Positions 10,540 through 21,189 of a DNA stretch of 64,000 bases are shown here, piece by piece (position 1 is the first letter of the stretch; each line of letters begins with the position of its first letter). The stretch is from Macrocystis pyrifera. Lineage: Eukaryota > Sar > Phaeophyceae > Laminariales > Laminariaceae. The translations under genes were made by a program, and so were the position numbers. The DNA lies in NCBI GenBank assembly GCA_031763025.1, contig JASSKH010000045.1, forward strand, positions 992,001-1,056,000. Reading direction: 5' to 3'. The notes under the pieces are model-generated. The model made no database searches. It was not told the origin of the DNA and saw only the letters and a list, made by a program, of their open reading frames with translations.

Positions 10540-12180
10540 TGTGGGGTGGTGAAAGCGTTCGTTGCATTATGTCCCCCTTGATTCCAACATTTTGTTGCCT
10601 GTATATGTCAGATGGCTTATATGTTAACTCTTGGCCGGTCCATGAGTTTGAGTAAATGCGCGGTGCGAACGTCTTGCAGGAGCCATAGTGAGAATATACG
10701 TTTTGAAAGTGTCGCTTTGAATATGGTGTTCGTACGTTTTTCGTTTGTTTGTGTTTTGTCTATTTCTCGGTAGAACCTACTACGAAGTGCACGTGGAGGC
10801 TCAGTACTTCATGCTTGATTTTACACAATGGTATCCGCCCTCTGTGTAGGATAGCCTGCGGCGTTTTACCCTAGCTGCATGCCTAGCTCAACTCATCCAA
10901 ATATGTCCCTATTACCACCCACTGTAGTGTACGGCAGTGTATGTGGGCATCACTTCGTGTTTGTTTCCCCCCTTCTGTGATAGCACACGTAATGTATCGG
11001 AGCGCGCATGGGTGGGGATAGGTCGAGGGCGTGCCAGGTTAAAAAAAAGATGCCTGTAAGTCGGTTTCACATTTTTTGTACTGTAGACGAGAAGCGGTTC
11101 GTGTGGAGACGCGTTCGTTGTATTATCCCCGACTTGATTTCCAACTTTTCGTGGCCAACATTTCTCAGATGGTTTATTTTTTAACTCTAGGGCGGCTCGT
11201 GAGTTTGAGTATGTGCGCGGTGCAAACGTCTAGCAGGATGTGAAAGGATATATCCTAAAGTGTCCTTTGAACCTTTGAACATGGTGTCCGTCTCGTTTCC
11301 ACTTGTTTGCTTTTCGTCTATTTCCCGGTAAAACCTGCTACGAAGTGCATCTGGAGGCTTAGCGCTCTATGCTGGGTCTTACATAATAGTGTCTACCCTC
11401 TGTGTAGGATAGCGTGCGGCCTTTTACCCCACCTGCACGTTTAGATCAACTCATCGATACATAGCCCTTTACCCCCAACTGTTGTGTACGGCAATGTATG
11501 GGGGTGTTCCTTTGCTGATTTTACACCCCTCTATAATAGCACACGTAATGTATCGGAGCGCGGGAGATGGGTCGAGAGCGTGCCAGGTTCAAAGAAAAAT
11601 GCCGTTGAGTCGGTTTCATAATTTTTGTACTGTAGGCGAGAAGCGGTTTGTGGGGACGCGTTTGTTGCACAGTCCCTTCCTTGGTTTTCAACATTACGCT
11701 GCCCATATTTCCCAGGTGGTTTATATGCTAACTCTGCAACGGTCCATGAGCTTGAGTAGATGCGTGTGCAACGTCTAGCAGGAGCCATAGCTAGAAGTTG
11801 AGTCTTGAAGTGCTCTTTGCTTGTGCGTGTGTTTGTCGTTTGTGTGTTTTTCGTCTATTTCCCAGTAAAACCTGCTGCGAAATATATCTAAAGGCTTAGT
11901 ACGCAATGGCGTGCGGCGTTTTACACTACTGTAGCTGAATGATTAGACCACCGCATCGGTGTATGTCCCTGATACCTTCCACTGTTGTGTATGACAATGC
12001 ATGGGGGTATCCCTTTGAGGTTTTTTCCCTCTATGATAGCACACGTAATATATCGGAGCGCGTGGGTCGAGAGCGTGCCAGGATAAAAAAAATTGTCGTT
12101 TAACCGGTTTCATATTTTTGTACTGTAGGCAAGAAGCGGTCGCATTGCACCGTACCTGGTTGTAGTGCATTTCCTGTGAG
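10540..12180 (+). repeat. ~550-bp tandem repeat, three full and one partial unit
   Basis: Unit starts (GCGTT.GTTG followed by C..GA/TTGATTTCCAAC) lie at about 10555, 11111 and 11658, with a truncated unit end near 12140. Spacing is about 556 and 547, then about 480 bases. Each unit contains GCACACGTAATGTATCGGAG, TTT.TGTACTGTAG.CGAGAAGCGG and TGTGTAGGATAGC.TGCGGC. One diverged unit is present at 51780-52360. Around the unit start the translations are similar in all copies (LDFQ.FVA.ISQMVYMLTL..SMSLS.C), which hints that a coding exon lies inside the repeat. Confidence 0.8.
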
Positions 12181-12184
12181 GGTG

Positions 12185-12800
12185 TTTGGGTGCTCTGGGC
12201 GCTGCTTTTTATTCCGTTTGGGGCGTGGTGTGTGGTAGCCATCCGCCAGTTAAAACATGCGTTGAGTTGGAGATTTGGCCGCTACTTCGGAGGGTTATGT
12301 TTTGGTAGGCCGCCCCTTCGATTGAGCGATTATTTATCGAGATCGAATGTAAGACGAGGGGGTAATGCATCCATCAAGCCATAGTTGGTGGATACAGCTT
12401 CGTGTGACTAACATTGTGTGCGTGGGATACACCGTGGTGCTGGGTTTACGGAAAACGAAACGGTTGAGTGCTTGTGATAGCATCGTGCTGGAGGACGGCG
12501 AGGGGCTGGAAGCGCTCAACAGTTGTGCTGGTGGGCAAAGAGGCGGAATGTGGCAGCTACCAAGATACAGAATCGACTCTCAAGAATTTGGCCGAACTTA
12601 TCGTCTCCGCTTGTTGCGAGCGTTCACATACACTTTTGACCGTTCCTCTCGTTCATCGAGACAAATCGAACACCTTTAATCAGGGCACGTGGAAAATCGT
12701 TCAACTCGTTGGAGACGGTATCTGCAGTAAATTGGACGAATCATGTTTAAGAGTTCATCATCCGACAATGTGCAGCATGATCTTCAACTTTTATCACTCA
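12185..12800 (+). pseudogene. degraded coding remnant, block A segment 3
   Basis: This aligns with 52400-52980. Conserved protein fragments, read across shifting frames, are VV.IRQLK, VLEDGEGLEALN, then STLKNLAE...C, and NTFNQGTWKIVQLVGDGI (block B: NFIQNAWKVAQLVVDGK). Stops and frame changes are needed to join them, so it is called a pseudogene. An intron-containing gene is not excluded. No known domain recognised. Confidence 0.4.
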
Positions 12801-12984
12801 TGATCATTCCCCCCCCAAAACAACAAGGGAAACCAAAACAAAAGAGGGAGGAAGGGAAGCCCATGCGCGATGTCTAACGCCTTTTCTTCTGTACCTACCT
12901 CTTGTTCAACCTCTATCTATTCAAATTGCTTTCCTTGCTACTTCTTTCTCATGGCATGCTCCTCTACCTTCTACTCTTAGATCC

Positions 12985-14019
12985 TTGGCCGCGCCCTGGC
13001 CCCGTACCCACAATGTAGGTTTGTGGGTTTCATCACACACACACCGGCTCCCTCTTGCTTCGTGGCGATCCCTAATCTGGAGCTTGAAGCGCGATACCTT
13101 CCGCGAAATGGCGACCTGTATGGTCACCAAGACCACTTGCAGCAAGCGTTCCTTCACCATCCTATTCCTCGCCATCAACCCTCAACCCTGCGCCCGTACG
13201 ATGCTTGCTGCCAGCTAATCGATGAATGTACTACCCTCTGCCCCGAAAAGCCCAAAGCTTTCCACCAATAAAAGGGTGAGTTTGTGACTCTGTTCGTCGA
13301 AGGAGACGTGTCTCGGACGAGCATGGTGTAGACGCTTGTGCGCCTCGAATGTGGAGGCAGCTGGTCGATGCTTGCCATCATTGGGTTCGATACCCCCGAT
13401 GCGTATCGAATCTCCCGCAAACCTCCTCCGAGCTTAGCAGTTATTTTCGATTCAGGTGGTCCCCTCCCCACTCGATCTACTAACGGGATAGTGGAGTCTA
13501 CCAGAACCTCCGGCAGAATCCCAACCCTGCTCCCAACAGAGGAAGGCATTCACCTCGCTTCCGTCGACGGGAATCTTAACTCTCCTGCTCCCTTAGAAAC
13601 TTCTTGTGCATAGGCTTTGCTGTTGACGTTGCAATATCAGCTGATTGCCCGGGAAACCTTCCTGGAAAACCGACTGTGCCTCCGCCGCGCCCGGTAGCTC
13701 GACGACCCTCGCGTACGCCCACGGCACCCCGTTGTCTGTCCTTCTGCATGCTTCGAGGGACAGCCCCGTGTCCAGAGCTTTCGGGGGACTGTGTCCGCTG
13801 CCCGAGGGATTCCATGGTAGCGAGCGTCGGTGGTTGATTGTCCAGCATGCTAGCGAGGCAGCGCGCAGGGCGGTCCGCGCTTCCATCCTTCACTACTTCT
13901 GTTGCTCGCTTCGCGACGTATTAGTCGTTGCCGATCGGACCACCAGCCACTGTCACCACACCTTTGTCTGCAATGCGGGCATCGGTGCTTTCCAGGAGGA
14001 GCGCCGTTGTTTGATTTGA
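12985..14019 (+). other. GC-rich coding-like tract, unidentified
   Basis: Successive plus-strand frames are open at 13023-13271, 13338-13613 and 13645-14019, with protein-like composition. Examples are ITHTPAPSCFVAIPNLELEA, LECGGSWSMLAIIGFDTPDA and FHGSERRWLIVQHASEAARR. The first two lie in the same frame, separated by TAA at 13269 and further stops. A donor-like GGGTGAGTTTG follows that TAA. The third needs a frame change. It could be a decayed gene, a multi-exon gene or part of a retroelement. I recognise no motif. Confidence 0.25.
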
Positions 14020-14204
14020 GGCGCGGGAAAATACACTCAACCGCGGAAAGCACCTACAATACGGATTAATTTGTTTTCTTACAAGGTCTCAACAAGCAAG
14101 ATGTGCATCTGCAGTTGAATACAGCAGTAGTAGTAGTAGTGTTCATGCCGCACGAAAAGGGCCGTACATAAGAAAAGGTACCACTGATTGTACATATACA
14201 TAGA

Positions 14205-14440
14205 ACTGCTTACAGATATCTCACTCTCTGAGCGTGCTCGGTTGGTGCATCCCTCGCCTCTCAGAGCTCCCACTTGGAGATCGCCTCCTTTTATTACTTG
14301 CCGGACCTTTTCAGCCGGTCTTTGTTTTCTCCATTTCTCTTTGGGGCTAGTACTTTCAGTCCTTCTTTCCTTTTTCTTCTTCCGTTTCGTGCGCGTGCGT
14401 GTACTTCGAGCACGGCTCCGCGGGCGATATCTATATTCTC
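14205..14440 (-). repeat. dispersed repeat family R2, copy 2
   Basis: An inverted partial copy relative to 3470-3870. It contains CTGAGCGTGCTCGGTTGGTG, CTCTCAGAGCTCCCACTTGG, TTACTTGCCGGACC and TTTCGTGCGCGTGCGTGTAC, then diverges after CCGCGGGCGA. Confidence 0.7.
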
Positions 14441-17400
14441 GTGAGGAAGACCCACGTTTTGAGTCCTACCGTCGACGTCAAATGTGGGGAGGACCGCCGG
14501 TTCGACTCTCGACATCTATTCTATGACACTTTCTCCTTCTTTGAGGGTAGCGTGTAGTGTTGTAGGACATGCCGGATTTTGGTATAGGGTCGGTACGGGC
14601 GATCCCGCGAAACGACCATCAACGACGATGACGAGTGTGAGTACGAGGCATGGGCCTCGCATTCCTATCTGCAGTGATTACTTGTCACGGGACAATGTTA
14701 TAACTGTAAGACTACCTCAGTAATAGTCAAGGTATATGGGTGGGTGACCACAGTTACAACAAGATACGGTTATCCACGACCTCGGCGAATGGCGGAACCT
14801 TCGTGGGACAATATCCATGCGACGGTTTGGTCGAGAACCTGCACAGGTGGCCACTTGGGTATGTTGCGGGACGTTGTGGCAAAACCACAACCTTAGCACG
14901 TTGCGGCTACGGGAAAAACGTATACCGCAACGCTTGCGTAACGTAACAAATGCACCTCGATTGTGAGACGTCCCGTCGTGAACTTTTTGTTACATGTGAC
15001 GATGTCGTTAGGTTTGTGGATGTTCTTGAAACGATTGTTTGAGCTTTTTTTTTCTCCAACACCTATGACACATTTTTCGATTAATTGTATACTGCTTATT
15101 GTTCGTATATATGTTGTTGTTATATGTATGATATATTGACGAAATATAACGTGTAATATTGAACGAATAAGGAAATTTGGGGCTTGCGCAGGGGTACTGA
15201 ATCGTTGGCATGATTGAGAAGAAGGAAGGGATGGGGAAGAGGGGCATGGAGTTGATTGACAATGGGTGCAGTTAAACTGCGAATTGCCGTCTACCAGGTA
15301 TGTATCTGCGATAGATAATGATGTTTGCATTGTACAAGAGGTGAGTTTTGCGTCGATCGCAATTTTTTATCAAAATATTTGTAGTGTTATTTTTGGCTCG
15401 ACTTCTCGTTTATTGCAGAATAGACGCGGAGTTCTTTTTAAAAGTAAGAAAAATAGTACAAAACATTCTTCTTCCTTCCCCGAACGTGGTATGTGCCGAA
15501 GTTTCACATGTTTTGTCTAATTTTAAGGTACGTTTTGGGTGACTTTTGCGTGAAGAGCATGTGTCGCATATCGCATATGGAGTCGGTTTTGCGCAGTGCA
15601 AAACAGCGAGGGAGACAAGAAAATGTATATATACAGGAAAAGACACCACATTGTTGACCGTACAAAAAGACTTGTCGTGAGTTGGTGTAACATGTTGTGG
15701 GCGCATGCACTGCACTACTGTAGTCTATGTTGTCTTCTCCAATTTCGCTATACTTTTTTTCGTGTACATATCATTTTTCTCCATCAATTTTGGTATTTTT
15801 TCGTGTTTCGTGTTTTTGCCCGGATTTCATTATCTTGCTTTGTTTTAGTCGTTCTTCATGTTGTGGTTTGTTTCTCGATTCGATTTCGATTTTTTTTGTG
15901 ATGTCAGCCGTGTAACAAAAAACACAGCACCTTGACCTGGTACGTTTCCGAACCTGAGTACATTGTGACGCTTGCATTCGACATTCCGGGGACGGTGTGA
16001 ATGTTCACGTTGGGCAATGATCGACCTTGAGATTTGTGGCTCAAGGTGTTTTTGCTTAAGGTCCACCAGAGTATGCTCTCAAGGTACTCCAGTGGCCACC
16101 TGTGTGGAGCACACACGTAGCTACCTATGATAGCGTTTAAACAATAACCATCGGTCGGGTAGTTGGTTGGTGACAATGGTGGCGTCGGTTTGGATATGTT
16201 CCCTGTGAAGCACCTGGCATCCCCCGAGCGGCACTCGACCTCCCGCGGCCGCTCGACGACCGTGTCAACAGCCCTCCCCCACACAGCAGCAGCCCTAGCT
16301 ATTTCCGGCGAAAGAGGAGTCTCACCGCCGCCAAACTCACCAGCGAGCTGTGGGCGTTGGTATACTGGAATGCTACCAAAAAACAATCTGGCAAGAAACT
16401 TGAAATGTTGACATGATGAGCTACGTGTATATGTATGGGGCTATACATTCCGAAATTCTTGCAAACCAGCGACCGTTGAGAAGCGGGAAAATGGTTCAAT
16501 TGACAAAAAGCAAGGCTAGAGAAAAAAGTAGTTCCATTTATAGTGATATTGTTAATAATCTGACCTCTGGGGGTGTGGTGTGTCGTTTCCTTTTTTTCAC
16601 GGGCGCCCCTGAAGAGATTGTATAGCTATTAGTTTCTCAAAGCTTGTATTATTTTCGCAAGCATGGCGTGATACTAATCTTCGTAATAACAGTGATCGTC
16701 AGATCGCGCCATCTATGGGGTGTGTAAGTTTTGAAGTGGTCTACAAAATCTTGATGGTTTCTGTACGCGACGAATGCCCTCAATGATAGCCTCTGGTCTT
16801 GGCAACTTCGACCCTTTTTGAGTAACGGAACGCTACTAATTGAGGCACCTCGGCGAGGTTCGTCAGATGCATTCCAGAGAGCCGGCCTGAGCTCCTCGTC
16901 CCCCGCTACGAAAAAAAAAACTTTTTCCGAAATGAAAAACTCTACTTGATCGAGTAGGACGTAGAACACAACACACATATTATTTGACAAAACCGTTTGA
17001 TGATTGGCCAACTACTGATTTTTCGCGATGTTTTATTGATCAACACACGCACACACCCAGAGTTGGACCCTGCTCCCACTGATCCCACCCCCGGACCTGA
17101 TCCCACCCGCGGACCTGAGCCGACCAATCTCAACCTGGGTGTATAATTAGTCGCCGGCATTGCCCACCAAAGAGCACCTTGATCCCAAACGCCGACAAAT
17201 ACAGGGTTGCAATAATTCCAGGGCCGGCGACAGCCAGCAAAAAAAAACTACGAACTCCCCTCACAAAACAAACAAAAAGTCTAAAAGTAAAACATACCGA
17301 GTGGTTTACTCTTCTATTCTGCGAGAAAATTACACCAGGTGTATTTTTGCGAAATAATTGTTAATACCAGGTACGCAACAGCAGTGCTGAGGATATGAGA

Positions 17401-18120
17401 GAAGCGTCCGTCTGAGTGATACTACTGCTGCTTGCTGTAGTGGCGGGGGTTCCACTTTATACATCCGCACTAAAGTGGGATCCCGAACTATATGCCGTGA
17501 TAGTGCAGTACCACACTAAAAAGGGTGCCACGATGGTGGGGTACGCATTACTACTGTACCTCCGTAGATACGTCGTATTATATGGAGAATTGCGTGGATT
17601 GCAACTACCATCGGTAACTCTAAATAGTGCCGGAACTCTATTATTTTTGTGGTTGAGAGGCTCAGCCAGGTAATCAGGGAACAGTGCCACCACAGGGCCC
17701 CTGAATGGCGTGCTGCGCAGGAGTAAAATACAGTTAGTTGGGAGAAACAAATGAAGGTGTTTTTTTTTTTTGTATTCCATCAACGTGTTCATTCATGCTG
17801 AGTGCAGGAGAGGATGTGACAGCGATTTGATTGTATGTCATGCAGATGAGAGAGCTTTCTGGAAGAACCTCAAAACGGCAAGGAGGTACATGACGCTAGC
17901 CCACGTACTTTCACCAGGAACGACGGGACACACTAAAATGTCAAAGGGATCGCGGATGAGCAGCGCAGGGAGATCAACGAATTTCCGCTGAAGGAACAAA
18001 GCAAATCGTGAGCGGCGTTCGGTAACGCGCCTATATGATGGAATCTTATTTATTGTAGTCGACTATTAATGCCACCGTGGAGGAAAGTGGATCATGGGAT
18101 AAAACTGCCTGTGCCCACAC
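14441..18120. other. long stretch without a supported gene
   Basis: About 3.7 kb, AT-rich around 15000-15920. Open frames on both strands (for example 120 codons at 16649-17011 minus and 160 codons at 15904-16386 minus) show no recognisable motif. Copies of TACCAGGTA lie at 15292-15300 and 17365-17373. Confidence 0.4.
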
Positions 18121-18129
18121 AAATAGATA

Positions 18130-18318
18130 AACATATCACACGAATGTATACATAGTACGAAAGGACCATTGAAAGTTAAAGGAGGGGATGATAGCACCGA
18201 CAGCGGGAGGATTTTCCACCCTTTCATCCCGTGTACTATCTGAAACGAAGAACTGTCGGCAAGATAGTTCCGGAATAATTCCCGATCCAAGCCTCGAGAA
18301 TCGCCTCATCGTAGACGA
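18130..18318 (-). other. exon-like segment, unidentified
   Basis: On the minus strand an acceptor-like AGAGCTACAG precedes an open stretch reading FVYDEAILEAWDRELFRNYL followed by ADSSSFQIVHGMKGW. The mix of acidic, aromatic and Leu residues looks like a real protein rather than noise. The extent of the exon and its partners were not found. An overlapping minus frame starting at 18420 has a signal-peptide-like start (MCSWGGISVLLAFFLAL). Only one of the two can be right. Confidence 0.25.
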
Positions 18319-18507
18319 ACCTGTAGCTCTGACAAGATCATTCAGCAAGCCTTGAATATTGCTTATTCTTAGAGCCAAGAAAAAAGCAAGAAGAACTGAG
18401 ATCCCACCCCACGAGCACAAATCATCCTCACATTGGATTACGATATCAAATTTGTTCAGGCATATACAGTAGTAAGTATAGGTGAGGAAATCAGGACAGT
18501 CGATAGC

Positions 18508-18657
18508 TATATAGTTATTTATCGTCGGAGAAAACTAAAACGCAGAGTAGATGATATGCGCGAGTTGGTCAATACTCTGGGACGGCTATCTCCGACGGTG
18601 CGAAAGCATCTCCGTGGAGGTGTTTCCACCCTTTCATTGCAACAGTTATACCAGGTA
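18508..18657 (+). other. exon-like segment ending at TTATACCAG|GTATTA
   Basis: The open frame reads RRRKLKRRVDDMRELVNTLG, then RLSPTVRKHLRGGVSTLSLQ and QLYQ. A possible acceptor (AGCTATATAG) stands before it and a donor-like CAG|GTATTA closes it. The basic, Leu-rich composition suggests a helical segment. The donor falls inside one of the over-represented TACCAGGTA sites, so the splice call is uncertain. Family unknown. Confidence 0.25.
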
Positions 18658-18699
18658 TTATATTATTATGTCCTTCGTTTGCTGGTTGATTTGTTTTGT

Positions 18700-20165
18700 T
18701 GAATTAATGTTCATAGTAAATATTGTATAATTAATAACCACGTCTAAACTGCTGTCCTGCTGAATGGATGGCACACCAGCCAGCGCCAAACAGCTGAAAA
18801 AACGCATGAATCCGTCATCACGCAACGCTGACCCAAATCTAAAGTACAATAAGCTGTAGCAATACGAGTAGTGAGTACAAGTTGTGGGATGACACCTGTA
18901 TTATTACCATCCAGTCATCATTAATTTAGTTGTTTTTTTTTTTAATGGAGCGCTCCCGGAATCCCGGATGTTTGTGCCTGCCGCGTTGATTGGCAAGCTT
19001 GCATGCGCTGTGATAAAAAACGGCATCCTGGCCTTCTTCTGCAGATATATACGGTATAGCCTAGGTACAGTCTATCTACTGTTCTGCTTCGGATTGATGA
19101 TAGTTTGTGCGGTCTCGCCATTGTTGCACGACTCCGACAAATTCTCAAGGGGGGGGTCGAAGTTCGCCGAAATTTGCACGCCATACGACGTCGGTGGCGC
19201 AGCGATACCCGTGACCCCCGTGCTCTCAGCTGCGGAATGGAGCGCAGGTACTACTGCTGTATACTACTGATATCCTGTATTGAACGTGCTTGTAGTGCAT
19301 ATGGAGACATTGGGGCGCGCGGGTCCGGCTTATAGTAAGGACCGGTCCCGCAAGTATTATAGAGTCAGCCGCACTAAACTACCCTGGGACGCAGCTCGTG
19401 ACAAAAGATTTTCGCTGCATTAAATTAAAGTGGGGCCCCCGCACTATATAAAGGCTACATACCGCACAGGACCAGGACTGATGGTGTACGTATAACACCT
19501 ACCGGTTAAATCTCGGTGCTTTAAGATCGTATCTTCCAAATTGAAGAGAGGACAGCAGAATATTTCTCGAATATGATTATTTCCTGCTTCAACCATGTAA
19601 TAAATTAAGTTCAGTCTGTGTCCCGGGCTACTTGTACACACCAGCATTTGACTTTCATACCGGTATTGTATACTGCTGTACCGGCATCGGACTATTGGCT
19701 TTTATCCCGAATACCGATTATTGAACTTCTTCCCTCCGCAACAACAGCAGCGAAACCACAAAGTTCACCGACCGCCTCTCACCCTCCCCCTCTCATTCAC
19801 AACCAAGCCCGCATCGTCTGCATACAGACAGGTGAGAATATCGATCGAGTTTATTTTGCGTCGTGTTCAATTCCCATTCAAGCTATCGGCTATCGCTGCT
19901 GCTGTAGAAGAGTCTTATGTGCGCGCAGCTCTGTTTCATCGTGCTGCGTACCCTGCACCGTGCACCTACCTGTACTCGTGCTCTCCTTATGATCGCTCCC
20001 ATCAGTCAGTCTGTGGTTCGTGTTTTGATTATCATGCAAACCTCTTCTTGCACATGATGATAGGCAAAAATCCTACATACACCTACCTGCAGAAAGCAAG
20101 CGCATTTCGACAGCAACCTACCGCGATGCGGTGTTGTACAGTATCATACCTCCCGAAATAGTACA
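18700..20165. other. no gene recognised
   Basis: No supported feature. Open frames of up to 146 codons (19721-20161 plus) have random-looking composition. Confidence 0.4.
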
Positions 20166-20168
20166 ATT

Positions 20169-20313
20169 CTCACAGCGACCCTGACTTGCCACAACGAATG
20201 GCAACGGCTGAGCTTGCAGCACCGCGCTACCTTGGGTTCGGCCGATCTGTTGTATCTTTCGAAAAAGTGGACTCTCTGCTGTTTGGGTGGGGAGGTCGGC
20301 TCTAAATCCCAGT
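20169..20313 (+). repeat. dispersed repeat family C, copy 1
   Basis: A unit of about 145 bases that starts CTCACAGCGACC..., passes AACGAATGGCAACGGCTGAG and ends near GGCTCTAAATCCC. Further copies lie at 20835-20972 and 21046-21180, and a diverged part at 21677-21775. Confidence 0.65.
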
Positions 20314-20834
20314 CAAATGTGGAGTCTTGTAGTGGACTACTCGGTTGTTGAGTCTTTATCCGATATGATACATAGCAGCGTACCGGCTGAATCCTCTCAC
20401 GCGGCGACAGCAATGATCGAGTCAAAAAAAATGAATCCCTCGCTCACGACCAAGCAAGCAAGCAAGTCACTAACGCACAGCATCGACAATATCATACCCC
20501 TCACTTACTCACGATCAACCCGGCCTCTCCTCAAAAACAGCTGAATGGTAACCTGGCTTACATTGAAGCTCGTATCGGCTATCATACCGGTTCCGTCTGC
20601 GTCTTTTACGAGTCGAATGCATACACAGCGAAAGATATTTACGTGCTGCTTTAAACAAATACCCCGCATCCCATATCTCACTTACACAGTTCGTGTCGAA
20701 TTTAAATCTGGTACGTACAGCAGTATGTGTATGAAAAACGAATCCTACACCTCCAGGCATCGCACTTCGGCACCGGCCGACGTGCTCGTGTCCCTGCCAC
20801 TCCGACAGCATCGTTTCGCTACTGCTGTATGATC

Positions 20835-20972
20835 CGCAGCGCCCTTGCCCCAACGAACGGCAGCGGCTGAGCTTTGCAGCACCACCCTTCCTTTTTTTGG
20901 TCAGGTGGATCTACTTTCGCCCTAAAAATATGGCCGTACAGCCTTTTGGGGGGGGGGGCGGCTCTAAATCCC
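20835..20972 (+). repeat. dispersed repeat family C, copy 2
   Basis: Matches copy 1 from CAGCGCCCTTGCC through AACGGCAGCGGCTGAGCTT to GGCGGCTCTAAATCCC, with a run of G near the end. Confidence 0.65.
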
Positions 20973-21045
20973 TGTTGTTTAGTATCACACTGCACTGCCG
21001 CCGTGTACAGGAAGCTTGTTGCGGAGCCACCTCCCGGGATGCAAT

Positions 21046-21180
21046 TCTCACAGCGACCTTGCCACACCGAACGGCAGCGGCTGAGCTTGTGCGGCGCCGT
21101 TCTCGCATGCGTTCGGCCGTTCTGTTGCGTTTCCAAAATTGGCCGCTCCGCTATTTGAGCGGAGGGGCCAGCTCTAAAAT
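21046..21180 (+). repeat. dispersed repeat family C, copy 3
   Basis: Starts CTCACAGCGACCTTGCCACA, contains GAACGGCAGCGGCTGAGCTT and ends CAGCTCTAAAAT. The three copies within 1 kb suggest local duplication. Confidence 0.65.
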
Positions 21181-21189
21181 ATAGCCATT

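Noticed and set aside
13335..13400. B-box-like GGGTTCGATACCCC suggesting a tRNA
   Set aside because: No A box at the right distance and no cloverleaf; it lies within a coding-like tract.
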